Shown in pieces: positions 1 through 9,678 of a stretch of DNA of 64,000 bases. The translations under genes and the position numbers were made by a program. Numbering within the stretch: position 1 is the stretch's first letter; every line of letters begins with the position of its first letter. Source of the stretch: Ruminococcus sp. (GTDB lineage: Bacteria; Bacillota; Clostridia; Oscillospirales; Ruminococcaceae). Under the pieces are notes generated by a model. That model worked only from the letters and a program-made list of their open reading frames with translations. It ran no database searches and was not told the DNA's origin. The DNA lies in NCBI GenBank assembly GCA_021202895.1, contig JAJQCE010000007.1:31853-95852 (forward strand). Reading direction: 5' to 3'.

Positions 1-2
1 AA

Positions 3-1253
3 AGCTATGCGTCTAAATTTGAAAGCACAAAAAAATGGCTTGTGCAGGATGAAATGGTTGACGAAAGCTTAAAGCGCACAGATATGGACGTTTACCGCTA
101 TTCGCACTATATGAACAGCTATGCTGGGTATCCGATTCAGCAAAACAGCGAGGTTACGTATTTCAAATCTGGTGAGGAGAAGCATCCAGTTATGCTTGAG
201 GAGCTGAAAAAAGCTAGGCACTATATTTTTATCGAGATGTTCATTTTAGCTCAAGGCTCTATGTGGGACGAGATACTTGAGGTTCTGACGGAAAAGGTTA
301 AGCAGGGTGTTGAGGTTCGGCTATTGTATGACGGAATGGGTTCGTCGGCTCTTTTGCCTCGAAAGTATGACAAGAAGCTCCGTGAGATTGGAATAAAGGC
401 TTTGGTTTTTCAGCCGTTCACGCCGTTTTTGTCGTCCATTCAAAACAACCGTGACCACAGAAAAATTATAGTCATAGACGGACACACAGGCTTTACAGGC
501 GGAGATAATTTCGCAGATGAGTATGTAAACCGCATAGTTCGCTTCGGATACTGGAAGGACACGGCGGTTATGATAAAAGGGCAGGCGGTCTGGAATCTCA
601 CGATGATGTTTTTGCAGATGTGGGAGGTAAACCATCCAACCGAGCTGGTGGCGGATTATGACAAATACAAGCCTGATCTGCACATGAGAAAAAAATATGA
701 ATCTGACGGATATGTACTGCCCTACGGAGATTCCCCGCTTGATAACGAGGACGTTGGAATGCTTACATATCTAAGCATAATAAATAGCGCAAAGGATTAC
801 TGTTACATTTCAACGCCGTATCTTATACCAGATGAAGAAATGCTGTCTGCGCTCTGCTTTGCGGCAAAGCGCGGAGTTGACGTGAGAGTTATAGTTCCTG
901 GAATACCTGACAAGTGGTATGTTAAGGTGCTTGGCGAAAGCTATTACAAGCAGCTTATTGAAGCAGGAATCAGGCTTTACGAGTATAACGGGTTTAATCA
1001 TGCCAAGATGTTTGTTTCGGACGATATTAAGGCGACTGTAGGCACGATAAATCTTGACCACAGAAGCTTTTCGCTACATTTTGAGGACGCTTGCTTTCTT
1101 TACAATATGCCTGCGGTGATGGACGTTAAGGCGGATTTTGAGAATATGTTTAAAAACGAATGCAGAGAGCTGACTCTTGACGATTGCAATAATAGAAAGC
1201 TCTACAGGAGAATGTGCGCAGGGGCGATTAAGATAATCGAACCGATGCTGTAA
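3..1253 (+). CDS. cls: Cardiolipin synthase, 5' end outside the window
   Basis: Phospholipase D superfamily enzyme that condenses two phosphatidylglycerols into cardiolipin at the membrane. Two HKD motifs are visible: DHRKIIVIDG near residue 139 of the listed ORF, and NHAKMFVSDD near residue 317, followed by GTINLDHRS. The ORF track starts at a GTG at 42, but the frame is open back to base 3 without a stop, and family members have an N-terminal transmembrane part that is missing here, so the gene begins upstream of the window. The stop lies 9 bp before the methyltransferase start. Its base composition resembles the chromosomal backbone, so it probably marks the left edge of the inserted restriction-modification genes. 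Family assignment is firm; which cls paralogue it is cannot be told. Confidence 0.93.
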   Translation, partial: SYASKFESTKKWLVQDEMVDESLKRTDMDVYRYSHYMNSYAGYPIQQNSEVTYFKSGEEKHPVMLEELKKARHYIFIEMFILAQGSMWDEILEVLTEKVKQGVEVRLLYDGMGSSALLPRKYDKKLREIGIKALVFQPFTPFLSSIQNNRDHRKIIVIDGHTGFTGGDNFADEYVNRIVRFGYWKDTAVMIKGQAVWNLTMMFLQMWEVNHPTELVADYDKYKPDLHMRKKYESDGYVLPYGDSPLDNEDVGMLTYLSIINSAKDYCYISTPYLIPDEEMLSALCFAAKRGVDVRVIVPGIPDKWYVKVLGESYYKQLIEAGIRLYEYNGFNHAKMFVSDDIKATVGTINLDHRSFSLHFEDACFLYNMPAVMDVKADFENMFKNECRELTLDDCNNRKLYRRMCAGAIKIIEPML

Positions 1254-1262
1254 AATGAGGAC

Positions 1263-2267
1263 GTGAAATCTTTGAAAGCTATTAGTTTGTTTTCGGGTTG
1301 CGGCGGATTAGATTTAGGCTTTGAATATGCAGGCTTTGATATTCCTATTGCTAACGAATATGATAAGACAATTTGGAGTACATTTAAAATCAACCATCCT
1401 AAAACTCATCTTATTGAAGAAGATATAAGAAAAGTGAATGAGGCGGATTTCCCCGATGATGTTGACGGCATTATCGGGGGTCCGCCATGTCAATCATGGT
1501 CAGAAGCTGGGACTTTGCGCGGTATCGACGATGAACGTGGACAGCTATTTTTTGATTACATCCGAATACTTCGCAAGGTTAAGCCAAAGTTTTTCCTTGC
1601 AGAAAATGTAAGCGGTATGCTTGCCAACAGGCACAATGAGGCAGTACAGAATATCATCAATCTATTTGAAGAAAGCGGCTATGATGTTTCTCTGACGCTT
1701 GTAAATGCAAAGGACTATGGCGTTGCAGAGGAACGCAAACGTGTTTTCTATATCGGCTTTAGAAAAGATTTAGGGATTAAGTTTGATTTTCCTGTTGGTT
1801 CAACGGTTAATGATAGGAAAAAACTCACTCTTAGGGATGCAATATGGGATTTGCAAGAAACTGCAGTTCCTTCTGCCGAAAAAAATCATCGTAATCCTTC
1901 AGCTGTTAATAATAATGAATACTTCACCGGGGAATACTCATCCATTTTTATGAGCCGTAACAGAGTAAAATCATGGGACGAGCAAGCATTTACAGTTCAG
2001 GCATCGGGCAGACAGTGCCAGTTGCACCCGCAAGCACCTAAGATGATTAAAGTTGGAAAAAATGATTGTCGCTTTGTGAAAGGTAAAGAGCATTTATATC
2101 GCCGTATGACCGTCAGAGAGGTCGCGAGAATACAAGGTTTTCCAGATGATTTCAAATTTATCTATGAAAACGTGAATGATGGATACAAAATGATTGGAAA
2201 CGCTGTACCTGTTAATCTTGCATTTGAAATAGCGATAGCAATCAAAAAAGAATTGGAGGCAATATAA
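1263..2267 (+). CDS. DNA (cytosine-5) methyltransferase, HaeIII/NgoPII type, predicted GGCC specificity
   Basis: Transfers a methyl group from S-adenosylmethionine to C5 of cytosine in DNA. Motifs appear in canonical order: FSGCGG near residues 10-15 (SAM binding), PPCQSWS at 74-80 with the catalytic Cys, ENV at 114-116, the [10 protein letters not shown] motif, a target-recognition stretch with [20 protein letters not shown], then [18 protein letters not shown] and GNAVP. From memory, this closely follows M.HaeIII, including the target-recognition part ([11 protein letters not shown]), so GGCC is the likely site; that is inference. The start is GTG at 1263 with a short TGAGG upstream; a TTG at 1272 is possible but has no ribosome binding site. 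Length (334 aa) is normal and all motifs are intact, so it should be active. The stop overlaps the ATG of the broken nuclease (TAATG). It looks more AT-rich than its neighbours, which suggests transfer. Confidence 0.95.
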   Translation: MKSLKAISLFSGCGGLDLGFEYAGFDIPIANEYDKTIWSTFKINHPKTHLIEEDIRKVNEADFPDDVDGIIGGPPCQSWSEAGTLRGIDDERGQLFFDYIRILRKVKPKFFLAENVSGMLANRHNEAVQNIINLFEESGYDVSLTLVNAKDYGVAEERKRVFYIGFRKDLGIKFDFPVGSTVNDRKKLTLRDAIWDLQETAVPSAEKNHRNPSAVNNNEYFTGEYSSIFMSRNRVKSWDEQAFTVQASGRQCQLHPQAPKMIKVGKNDCRFVKGKEHLYRRMTVREVARIQGFPDDFKFIYENVNDGYKMIGNAVPVNLAFEIAIAIKKELEAI

Positions 2268-2999
2268 TGAGTTCAAAGAGCAACGATCAGGGCAGAGCGT
2301 TTGAATATGCCTGCATTTTGAAATTGAAAGATAGAATAGCAGAAAAGCGACCTGTTACTGTTGACGAAGAATCTGTTTCGGCAGCCCGCAGAGCATGGAA
2401 AACGCAAGGCGAAGCATTCACGTCTTAGCTCCAAGATTGACTTCGGAGCAAAATGGTATGGTCTGCCTTGTGCGGATTGCTATTGGGACGTCATTAAGCC
2501 GATATTTGCAAGATTGCAGTCTCTCAAAGAAGAAAAAGTGACTTGGCACGATATGCCTGACAAAGAGAATAGTGTATATCTTCCGATAGTCGATGCCTTC
2601 ATCAAGGAAATGAACAGAGCCTATAAAGCTGACAGCACCATTCTGGCAAGATTGATCTCTTATCTGCTCGGTATCCATGACTTCTACAAGGTCGTGTCCA
2701 TCGACAAAAAGCAGCTTACCGAGTTTCAGTCCTTCAATCTCCGAGGAGAACTGAACAAAGACGGCAAAAAGACGAAAGCTACATTGATTATCCCGAAGGC
2801 TGATCTGCCGACAGAGATCATTGCATTACGATTCAAGCCTAATTCCAAAAGCACAGCTGAATTATACCTGAATAATGGTTGGTCGCTCTCTTTTAGAATA
2901 CATAATGCTTCTACTATCGTTGAGCCTTCTTTAAAATTTGACATTCAGTTTTTAGGTGTGCCTGCAAATATTATTACGGTTAATTGTAGGTGGAAATAA
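2267..2999 (+). pseudogene. HaeIII-type restriction endonuclease, broken by internal deletion and frameshift
   Basis: A GGAGG and an ATG overlapping the methyltransferase stop open a frame reading [16 protein letters not shown] to SAARRAW, matching the HaeIII endonuclease N-terminus as I recall it. This frame ends at TAG 2426-2428 after 53 codons. The rest of the protein continues in another frame (ORF track 2361-2999) from KHSRLSSKIDFGAKW to the end, again HaeIII-like (SFRIHNAS, SLKFDIQ). The two parts add up to about 235-245 residues, against about 320 for R.HaeIII as I recall it, so roughly 80 codons between RAW and KHSRLS are missing. That interval should hold the acidic residues and E-x-K of the PD-(D/E)XK active site. 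Neither fragment should cut DNA. An assembly error is the main alternative, but a clean loss of about 80 codons makes true decay likelier. Confidence 0.85.
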
Positions 3000-3002
3000 C
3001 TC

Positions 3003-3038
3003 AAAATCCGCTTCGGTTGTATAAACGAAGCGGATTTT
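3003..3038. terminator. Bidirectional terminator between the RM remnant and nadC
   Basis: Perfect 13-bp stem (AAAATCCGCTTCG / CGAAGCGGATTTT) with a 10-nt loop and A/T tracts on both sides. It can stop transcription arriving from the methyltransferase side and from nadBC. Confidence 0.85.
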
Positions 3039-3065
3039 AATTACTTATATTATGTCAAAAAACAA

Positions 3066-3905
3066 CTACTTAACCATCTTCATGGAAATATCAAACGCCT
3101 TGACTGAATGTGTCAGCGCACCTAAGGAAATTATATCCACTCCCGTGGCGGCGATTTGAGCAATGCTTTGCTCGGTGACGTTGCCTGAAGCTTCAAGAGC
3201 GGCTTTACCGTTTGTTATTTTGACAGCCTCGCTCATCTGCTCACAGCTCATGTTGTCAAGCATGATAATTTCACAGCCTGAGTCAAGTGCTTCGCTTAAC
3301 TCATCTAGGTTAGATACCTCAACTTCAATTTTGACGGTGTGTCCCATTTTTTCACGCAGAGCCTTTACTGCGGCAGTGATTGAGCCATATGCGTCAAGGT
3401 GAGTGTCCTTGAGCATTGCGCAGTCGGAAAGGTTGTAGCGGTGGTTTTTGCCGCCGCCTACAGTAACGGCATACTTTTGGAAAATTCTTAGCCCCGGGAG
3501 CGTCTTGCGAGTGTCGGCAACGCTTGCGGACGTTCCCTCGCAAAGCTTGACGCAGCGGGCAGTCGCAGTGGAAATTCCCGACATATGCTGCAAAATGTTA
3601 AGCGCAGTCCGCTCACCCTTCAAAAGCGCACGGGTGTGAGCGGTGATTTTCGCAATTATATCTCCGTGTTTAACCTGCTGTGAATCGTGAATTAAAATCT
3701 CAAAGCTTGCGGACGGGTCTAAAATCGTAAAAACACGCAGAGCTATGTCAATTCCGCAGAGTATGCCGTCAGCCTTTGCGACATACTGCGCCGTGCTTAT
3801 CTTGTCCTCGTCAATGAGATAGTCGGTAGTCACGTCAATGTAGTTTATGTCCTCCGCTAGTGCGGCTTTTATCATATCGTCAATTTGAAACTGCATCAAT
3901 TTCAT
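3066..3905 (-). CDS. nadC: Nicotinate-nucleotide pyrophosphorylase (quinolinate phosphoribosyltransferase)
   Basis: Converts quinolinate and PRPP to nicotinate mononucleotide, CO2 and pyrophosphate in de novo NAD synthesis. At 279 aa it has the family's usual length. Visible motifs are KGERTALNILQHMSGIST near residues 95-112, the active-site ADTRKTLPGLR, GGGKNHRYNL, and KIEVEVSNLDE leading into IIMLDNMS. The C-terminal VDIISLGALTHS closes the barrel. It begins 12 bp after nadB and is clearly co-transcribed with it from the nadB promoter; the bidirectional terminator follows. No nadA is present next to the pair. Assignment is secure. Confidence 0.97.
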   Translation of the reverse strand: MKLMQFQIDDMIKAALAEDINYIDVTTDYLIDEDKISTAQYVAKADGILCGIDIALRVFTILDPSASFEILIHDSQQVKHGDIIAKITAHTRALLKGERTALNILQHMSGISTATARCVKLCEGTSASVADTRKTLPGLRIFQKYAVTVGGGKNHRYNLSDCAMLKDTHLDAYGSITAAVKALREKMGHTVKIEVEVSNLDELSEALDSGCEIIMLDNMSCEQMSEAVKITNGKAALEASGNVTEQSIAQIAATGVDIISLGALTHSVKAFDISMKMVK

Positions 3906-3917
3906 CTGTAAATCTCC

Positions 3918-5420
3918 TTATTTGTCAGGTACTTCAAACAGCGGCTGTATTTCCTCGCTGTTCGAGCAGATTTTAAACGCTTCGCTTAATATAATGTACG
4001 CTACAGTCGCTAAGCTTCTCGCTTCAACGTAGTCGCGGTCTATGCAGAAGCTGCCGCTGTCAAGCACAGTCATAATATCCGTAACCTCCTCAAGCCCTGT
4101 CATAAGTCCGTCAACATTTGGAATTACGAAGTAGGTTGACTGCATTATTCTACGGATTCTTGTGCGGTAGCCGTGAGGAATTTTCGGCGAATTTTCGTTT
4201 AGTTCAAAGTCATACGGCGCAAAAGCTTTTTCACAGTCCTTGGCGGAATTGTTTATCTGAACAGCCGCACGGCGTGAAAAGACATGAGCTTCAAGCAACG
4301 AGTTGCTTGCTAAGCGATTGTTTCCGTGAACTCCTGTGCAGGAGCATTCTCCGCAGGCATAAAGGCGGTCTATCGTAGTTTTGGAATTTTCATCAACCTT
4401 TATTCCGCCCATAAGATAGTGCTGGCAGGGGTAGATAGGTATCATATCTGTAGTCATATCAAAGCCTGCGTCAAGCAGATTTTTGTAAATCATAGGAAAA
4501 CGCTTCTTGATAAATTCAGCATCCTTGTGAGTTATGTCAAGGTAAAATTTGTCGCTGCCTGTCCGCTGTGACTCAAAGATAATCGAGTGGGAAACTACAT
4601 CTCTCGGCGCAAGCTCAAGCCGCTTGTCGTAAAGGTGCATAAAGCGTTCACCCGCACAGTTTTTAAGATATGCGCCCTCGCCTCTTACCGCCTCTGAAAT
4701 CAGAAAGCATTCGCGAGTGTGGCGGTTACTGAAGGCAGTCGGGTGAAACTGTATGTAGCAGAGATTTTTAATTTCTGCTCCAAGGCGATAAGCCATAGCG
4801 ATTCCGTCGCCTGTTGCAATCGCCGAATTTGTGGTGTATTCATAAACCCTGCCGATACCGCCTGTGGCAAGCACGGCAAAGTGAGAATTTGCAGTGATAA
4901 GCTCATTGTCCTTTAGAACTAAAAATGAAAAGCCTGTCGGAGTCTTTGCCATATCGCAGACGAGAGTATTCTCCCATATGGTCACATTTTCAAGAGCCTG
5001 AACGCTTCTGAGCAGTGTGGTTTCAATTTCATAGCCTGTAGAATCAGCGTGGTGGAAGATGCGGTGCATACTGTGACCGCCCTCTAGTGTGCGGTGGTAT
5101 TCGCCGTCAGGGGTTTTGTCAAAATCTGCGCCAAGCTCAATAAGCCTGCCGATGTCAAGGTGCGCTTCGTTTACTAATATATCGGTTGTCACAGGGTTAT
5201 TTTCGTAGCCGCCTGCAACAAAGGTGTCGTGCTTGTGGTTTTCGGGCGAATCGGTCGGCGAGTTGTAAACTCCAGCAATTCCGCCCTGCGCAAGAGAGGA
5301 GTTGCAAAGGGTAAGCTCACGCTTCGCTATTACGAGAACATTTAAATCACGAGATAAATTATATGCGCAGTAAAGCCCTGCTGCTCCTGCACCTGTAATG
5401 ATAACGTCAAAATTATTCAT
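3918..5420 (-). CDS. nadB: L-aspartate oxidase
   Basis: FAD enzyme that oxidises L-aspartate to iminoaspartate, the first step of de novo NAD synthesis. The N-terminus carries the dinucleotide fold DVIITGAGAAGLYCAYNL. The flavoprotein motifs SSLAQGGIAG, FHHADSTGYEIE, RGEGAYLKN and GNNRLASNSLLEA are all present. The ORF track starts at 5429, but the AAAAGGG ribosome binding site lies only about 1 nt from that ATG and about 10 nt from the ATG at 5420, so MNNFDVII is the better start (about 500 aa). It heads the nadB-nadC operon. The partner quinolinate synthase NadA is not nearby, which is unusual because nadABC normally cluster; it must be elsewhere in the genome or absent. Confidence 0.96.
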   Translation of the reverse strand: MNNFDVIITGAGAAGLYCAYNLSRDLNVLVIAKRELTLCNSSLAQGGIAGVYNSPTDSPENHKHDTFVAGGYENNPVTTDILVNEAHLDIGRLIELGADFDKTPDGEYHRTLEGGHSMHRIFHHADSTGYEIETTLLRSVQALENVTIWENTLVCDMAKTPTGFSFLVLKDNELITANSHFAVLATGGIGRVYEYTTNSAIATGDGIAMAYRLGAEIKNLCYIQFHPTAFSNRHTRECFLISEAVRGEGAYLKNCAGERFMHLYDKRLELAPRDVVSHSIIFESQRTGSDKFYLDITHKDAEFIKKRFPMIYKNLLDAGFDMTTDMIPIYPCQHYLMGGIKVDENSKTTIDRLYACGECSCTGVHGNNRLASNSLLEAHVFSRRAAVQINNSAKDCEKAFAPYDFELNENSPKIPHGYRTRIRRIMQSTYFVIPNVDGLMTGLEEVTDIMTVLDSGSFCIDRDYVEARSLATVAYIILSEAFKICSNSEEIQPLFEVPDK

Positions 5421-5492
5421 TAAGCTCATTCCCTTTTAAGCGGCTTTCCTTTACCGCTGCATTTTCTACCCTTTAAAGGATATACTTATTCT

Positions 5493-5521
5493 ATCATAAC
5501 ACATATTTAGTCTTTTTTCAA
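5493..5521 (-). promoter_or_regulatory. Promoter of nadBC
   Basis: On the minus strand TTGAAA and TATGAT are separated by exactly 17 bp, about 70 bp upstream of nadB. The leader contains a small palindrome (CCTTTAAAGG). I saw no convincing NadR/NiaR operator. Confidence 0.7.
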
Positions 5522-5694
5522 TGGTTATTTTGTTAATATTGTATATTTTGCGTTTGGTATTTTACAAAAATCAGAGTTGAATTTTCAGCGGTAAAAAGCG
5601 ACAAGAATCTGTGCACCAAGCTAGTTTTTCGGAAAAAAGGCTGCACAAAAGTGTAAACATTTTGTAAACATTAAGAAAACTTTTGTTATCACAC

Positions 5695-5723
5695 TTGAAA
5701 AAATATCAGGAATATAGTATAAT
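5695..5723 (+). promoter_or_regulatory. Main promoter of the S10-spc-alpha ribosomal cluster
   Basis: TTGAAA and a perfect TATAAT with a 17-bp spacer. The start of transcription is expected near 5730, about 420 nt before rpsJ. No other promoter of this quality was seen before rplQ, so it may serve all 31 genes, perhaps helped by weaker internal promoters. Confidence 0.75.
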
Positions 5724-5729
5724 AAATCT

Positions 5730-6149
5730 TGCGTGACTGCACTGGATATATATAATAATGTATCCAGAATGATATGCGATGAAGCGGGAGGTTGCCGATA
5801 AGTGCGTCGGGTAATTTCCGCCGAGTATGTCCGATTTTAAACCGGGCGGCTGTGATAACAAAGCGCTGTGTGCGCCGTACTTCTTGCGATAGGCAAAACG
5901 TTGTGAGCAATCAGGCTTGCGAATGTGTTGGTCTTTGAGGCTTAAACGGGTTCGTTTGTGTGAAGGAAAGCTTTTGCAGGATGAGTTTTGCTTTTGGTAT
6001 GGCAGCAGGAGTCTTTATTTTAAGTCCGTAAAGAGTTTGAAGGCTTTCGGAATTTTTTTATGAGGATACCGTGAAACACACGGGTCGGTTGTTAGTTGCA
6101 GAAAAAAGTCCCCGTACAATTTTATATTACGCACAAGGAGGCGATTTTA
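5730..6149 (+). other. Long untranslated leader of the rpsJ operon
   Basis: About 420 nt between promoter and rpsJ with no plausible gene. It contains a short hairpin (TGGATATA / TGTATCCA) at the start, a G-rich block GCGGGAGGTTGCCG near 5783 with possible C-rich partners downstream, and ends in a strong AAGGAGG. Long S10 leaders in other bacteria bind r-protein L4 for feedback control. I infer a similar role but cannot assign this leader to a known RNA family by eye. Confidence 0.5.
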
Positions 6150-6464
6150 GTGGCAGTCAATGAAAGAATAAGAATCAAGATTAAAGGCTATGAGCATGCA
6201 ACTGTAGATCAGGCGGCAGCCAAGGTTGTAGAAGTGGTTAAGCGTTCAGGAGCAAAGGTTTCAGGACCTATACCGCTGCCTACAGACAAGGAGGTCGTAA
6301 CTGTACTTCGTGCGGTTCATAAGTATAAGGACAGCCGTGAGCAGTTTGAAATGAGAACTCACAAAAGACTTATTGATGTAATCAGACCTACAAAGGAAAC
6401 TACATCGTATCTTGAAAATCTTGAACTTCCTGCCGGAGTAAGCATCGTAATGGAAATCAAGTAA
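6150..6464 (+). CDS. rpsJ: 30S ribosomal protein S10
   Basis: Head protein of the small subunit, also NusE in transcription antitermination. The ORF track begins at 6096, but the real start is the GTG at 6150, 8 nt after AAGGAGG, giving [16 protein letters not shown] and the usual length of about 104 aa. The ribosome-inserted loop [17 protein letters not shown] is present. First gene of the cluster, not preceded here by fusA/tuf, so the str operon is elsewhere. A 96-bp gap follows with GCAGGCAATCTCGCAGCGAAG repeats of no known role. Confidence 0.97.
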   Translation: MAVNERIRIKIKGYEHATVDQAAAKVVEVVKRSGAKVSGPIPLPTDKEVVTVLRAVHKYKDSREQFEMRTHKRLIDVIRPTKETTSYLENLELPAGVSIVMEIK

Positions 6465-6560
6465 TTTCCAAAAGAGATTGCAGGCAATCTCGCAGCGAAG
6501 CTGCTCGCAGGTCATGTTGGGTAAGCCCCAACCAATAACCATTTTTAGGAGGAAAGAAAA

Positions 6561-7196
6561 ATGCAGAAAGGTATCATCGGAAGAAAAATCGGCATGACGC
6601 AGATTTTCGATGAAGCGGGAAGGGTTATTCCCGTAACTGTTGTTGAAGCAGGTCCTTGCGTTGTCGTTCAGAAGAAAACAGTCGAGAACGACGGCTATGA
6701 CGCAGTACAGCTGGGCTTTGGCGACATCAGAGCCAAGAGGGTAAACAAGCCCTTGCAGGGTCATTTTAAGAAAGCGGACGTTGCGTTTAAGAGAACGCTT
6801 AAGGAGTTTCGCTTTGACGACTGCAGCGCTCTGGACGTAAAAGGAATTGTAAAGGCTGACATCTTTGCTGTAGGCGACATCGTTGATGTAAGCGGTACAA
6901 GCAAGGGTAAAGGCTACGCAGGAACAATCAAGCGTTATAACGGACGCAGACTTAAGGAATCCCACGGTTCAGGTCCTGTACACAGACACGCCGGCTCAAT
7001 GGGAGCCTGCTCGTCGCCCTCAAGAATTTACAAGGGCAAGAAGATGCCGGGACACATGGGAGCTGAAAAGGTAACGATTCAGAACCTTGAGGTTGTAAAG
7101 GTAGACGCTGAGAATAATCTTATCGCAATAAAGGGAGCTGTTCCAGGTCCTAAGAACGGAACGGTTACAATTGTAGATTGCGTTAAGAAGGCTTAA
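6561..7196 (+). CDS. rplC: 50S ribosomal protein L3
   Basis: Early-assembly 23S rRNA binder near the peptidyl-transferase centre; 211 aa, normal. Begins [16 protein letters not shown] after TTTAGGAGG. The extended tip loop ([20 protein letters not shown], about residues 137-156) that reaches into the rRNA core is conserved, including the site methylated in some bacteria's homologues. Confidence 0.97.
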   Translation: MQKGIIGRKIGMTQIFDEAGRVIPVTVVEAGPCVVVQKKTVENDGYDAVQLGFGDIRAKRVNKPLQGHFKKADVAFKRTLKEFRFDDCSALDVKGIVKADIFAVGDIVDVSGTSKGKGYAGTIKRYNGRRLKESHGSGPVHRHAGSMGACSSPSRIYKGKKMPGHMGAEKVTIQNLEVVKVDAENNLIAIKGAVPGPKNGTVTIVDCVKKA

Positions 7197-7213
7197 AGGA
7201 GGGAGAAATTAGT

Positions 7214-7837
7214 ATGTCACAGATTTCAGTATTTGATATGAAAGGCAGTAAAGTATCCGACCTTGAGCTTGACGATAAAGTATTCGGAATAGAGCCTAAC
7301 AAAACTGTAATGCACGCTATGGTGGTTAATTACCTTGCAAATCAAAGACAGGGCACACAGTCAACGCTTACCCGTTCAGAGGTCAGCGGAGGCGGAAGAA
7401 AGCCGTGGCGTCAGAAGGGTACGGGTCACGCCCGTCAGGGTTCGACGAGAAGCCCGCAGTGGACACACGGCGGAGTAGCGCTCGGACCTAAGCCCAGAAG
7501 CTACCGCTATTCCATCAACAAGAAAGAGAAAAGACTGGCGATGAAGTCGGCATTGTCCTCTAAGGTGCTTGACAGCGATATGATTGTTGTTGACGAGATC
7601 AAGGTGGAGGATTACAAGACCAAGACTGTAGTTGAGATGCTTAAGGCACTTGGCGCAGAGAAGAAAGCGCTTATCGTTACAGACGGCGCAGACAAGGTTC
7701 TTGTAAAGAGTGCGGCTAACATTCCTGGAGTTAAGACTGCTACGGTAGGCACGCTTTCGGTTTATGACATTCTTAATTATGACAAGTTTGTCGTAGCAAA
7801 GGATGCTGTAGCTAAGATTGAGGAGGTATACGCATAA
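7214..7837 (+). CDS. rplD: 50S ribosomal protein L4
   Basis: Binds 23S rRNA and lines the exit tunnel; in several bacteria it represses its own S10 operon. Length 207 aa. The tunnel loop with [18 protein letters not shown] is intact (about residues 57-75) and shows no insertion of the type linked with macrolide resistance. Its stop overlaps the rplW start by one base (TAATG), so translation is coupled. Confidence 0.97.
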   Translation: MSQISVFDMKGSKVSDLELDDKVFGIEPNKTVMHAMVVNYLANQRQGTQSTLTRSEVSGGGRKPWRQKGTGHARQGSTRSPQWTHGGVALGPKPRSYRYSINKKEKRLAMKSALSSKVLDSDMIVVDEIKVEDYKTKTVVEMLKALGAEKKALIVTDGADKVLVKSAANIPGVKTATVGTLSVYDILNYDKFVVAKDAVAKIEEVYA

Positions 7838-8130
7838 TGGAGAAAATTGCTTCTGATATTATTATAAAGCCTATTATCACCGAGGATTCGATGGAACGCC
7901 TTGAGGATAAAAAGTACACCTTTAAAGTTGCGAAGAACGCTACAAAGGTGGAAATTGCAAAGGCTGTTGAGGAGCTTTTTGACGTAAAGGTTGCCAAGGT
8001 AAACACAATAAACGTCAAGGGCAAGAAGAAGAGAATGGGAAGATATGTCGGATACCGTCCTGATTGGAAAAAAGCTATCGTAACGCTTGAGGGCGACAAG
8101 ACAATTTCATTCTTTGATGGAATGATCTAA
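7837..8130 (+). CDS. rplW: 50S ribosomal protein L23
   Basis: Sits at the tunnel exit and docks trigger factor and SRP. At 97 aa it is typical. [22 protein letters not shown] at the N-terminus and the basic loop [19 protein letters not shown] are conserved. Start codon shares a base with the rplD stop. Confidence 0.97.
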   Translation: MEKIASDIIIKPIITEDSMERLEDKKYTFKVAKNATKVEIAKAVEELFDVKVAKVNTINVKGKKKRMGRYVGYRPDWKKAIVTLEGDKTISFFDGMI

Positions 8131-8173
8131 GATCCCGATTAAAGAGAAACACTATTTTAAGGAGTGAAATTAA

Positions 8174-9007
8174 ATGGCAATAAAGAGCTATAAGCCTACT
8201 ACTCCCGGAAGACGTGGGATGACTGTCGTCGATTATTCGGGACTTAGCAAGGTCGCTCCCTGCAAGAGCCTGTTAGAGCCGCAAAAGAAGCACAGCGGAA
8301 GAAACAGCTATGGCAGAATTACAGTTCGTCACAAGGGCGGCGGAGCAAAGAGAAAATATCGTGTAATTGATTTTAAGAGAAACAAGCTTGATATGGACGC
8401 AACAGTTCTTACCTTGGAATATGATCCGAACAGAACGGCGTTTATTGCGCTTGTTGAGTATACTGACGGCGAGAAGAGATATATCATAGCTCCAGAAGGA
8501 CTTAAGGTCGGAGATGTGGTAAGATCAGGAGCGTCGGCTGATATCAAGCCTGGAAACGCACTTGCGCTTTCAGATATTCCCGTAGGTACGTTTATCTACA
8601 ATATTGAGCTTAACCCTGGTAAGGGTGCGCAGCTTGTACGTGCTGCTGGAAATACCGCTCAGCTGATGGGTAAGGAGGACAAGTACGTTCTTGTAAGACT
8701 TCCTTCAGGTGAGATGAGGAGAATTCCAAGCAAATGTATGGCTTCTATCGGTCAGGTGAGCAACATCGACCATGGAAATGTTAACATCGGCAAGGCTGGA
8801 AGAAAGCGTCACATGGGCGTAAGACCTACTGTAAGAGGTTCGGTAATGAACCCGAACGACCACCCGCACGGCGGCGGTGAGGGAAAAGCACCTGTCGGAC
8901 GTCCAGGACCTGTTACACCGTGGGGCAAGCCTGCGCTGGGCTACAAGACACGTTCCAAGCATCATCGTTCCGATAAGTATATCGTGAAACGCAGAAACGG
9001 AAAGTAA
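8174..9007 (+). CDS. rplB: 50S ribosomal protein L2
   Basis: One of the most conserved ribosomal proteins, needed for subunit joining and peptidyl-transferase assembly; 277 aa. The C-terminal signature [18 protein letters not shown], with the histidine implicated in activity, is intact, as is the basic tail [15 protein letters not shown]. Confidence 0.98.
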   Translation: MAIKSYKPTTPGRRGMTVVDYSGLSKVAPCKSLLEPQKKHSGRNSYGRITVRHKGGGAKRKYRVIDFKRNKLDMDATVLTLEYDPNRTAFIALVEYTDGEKRYIIAPEGLKVGDVVRSGASADIKPGNALALSDIPVGTFIYNIELNPGKGAQLVRAAGNTAQLMGKEDKYVLVRLPSGEMRRIPSKCMASIGQVSNIDHGNVNIGKAGRKRHMGVRPTVRGSVMNPNDHPHGGGEGKAPVGRPGPVTPWGKPALGYKTRSKHHRSDKYIVKRRNGK

Positions 9008-9030
9008 TGCTGAAAGGAGGCAGATGATAC

Positions 9031-9315
9031 ATGGGAAGAAGTGTAAAGAAGGGACCTTATGTCGAGGAATCCCTTATGAAGAAGGTAACAGCATTAAACG
9101 AAGCAGGTGAAAAGAGAGTTGTCAAGACATGGAGTCGTGCCTCGACAATTTTCCCTGAGTTCGTTGGTCATACATTCGCAGTTCATGACGGAAGAAAGCA
9201 TGTGCCGGTTTATGTCACAGAGGATATGGTAGGACACAAGCTCGGCGAGTTTGCTCCGACAAGAACATTCAGAGGTCATGCCGGTTCAAAGACATCGAAC
9301 AACGGCAAAAAGTAG
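9031..9315 (+). CDS. rpsS: 30S ribosomal protein S19
   Basis: 30S head protein contacting S13 and the A-site region; 94 aa. [19 protein letters not shown] and the [10 protein letters not shown] tail are classic. Good AAAGGAGG site upstream. Confidence 0.97.
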   Translation: MGRSVKKGPYVEESLMKKVTALNEAGEKRVVKTWSRASTIFPEFVGHTFAVHDGRKHVPVYVTEDMVGHKLGEFAPTRTFRGHAGSKTSNNGKK

Positions 9316-9326
9316 GAGGAACTTAA

Positions 9327-9662
9327 ATGGAAGCAAAGGCAATAGTTAAAAGTGCGAGAATCGCTCCCAGAAAGGTTCAGATTGTGCTGGATCTTATCAG
9401 AGGAAAGGATTACGAGCTTGCGCTTGCAATAGTTGAAAATACGCCAAAGGCTGCCTGTGAATATCTTGATAAGCTTCTGAAGTCCGCCGCTGCAAACGCT
9501 GAAAACAACCACAACATGGATAAGAATAATCTTTATGTTGCTGAGTGCTACGTTTGCCCGGGACCTGTAATGAAGAGAATCAGACCAAGAGCGCAGGGCA
9601 GAGCCTACAGAATTTTAAAGAGAACATCGCACATCACCGTTGTTCTTAAGGAAAAGGAATAA
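9327..9662 (+). CDS. rplV: 50S ribosomal protein L22
   Basis: Its long beta-hairpin reaches the exit-tunnel constriction. 111 aa; the hairpin segment [18 protein letters not shown] is unaltered, with no macrolide-type insertions. Confidence 0.97.
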   Translation: MEAKAIVKSARIAPRKVQIVLDLIRGKDYELALAIVENTPKAACEYLDKLLKSAAANAENNHNMDKNNLYVAECYVCPGPVMKRIRPRAQGRAYRILKRTSHITVVLKEKE

Positions 9663-9678
9663 GCGAGGAGGTAAACTT

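Noticed and set aside
1263-2999. Complete active type II restriction-modification system
   Set aside because: The nuclease is split between frames and lacks its central part; only the methyltransferase is intact.
2361-2999. Stand-alone 212-aa protein as listed in the ORF track
   Set aside because: Its first residues come from the wrong frame of the N-terminal coding part; it is the C-terminal remnant of the nuclease.
6261-6965. 234-aa ORF on the minus strand
   Set aside because: Lies antisense across rpsJ and rplC with a Cys-rich, family-free sequence; a shadow of conserved genes.
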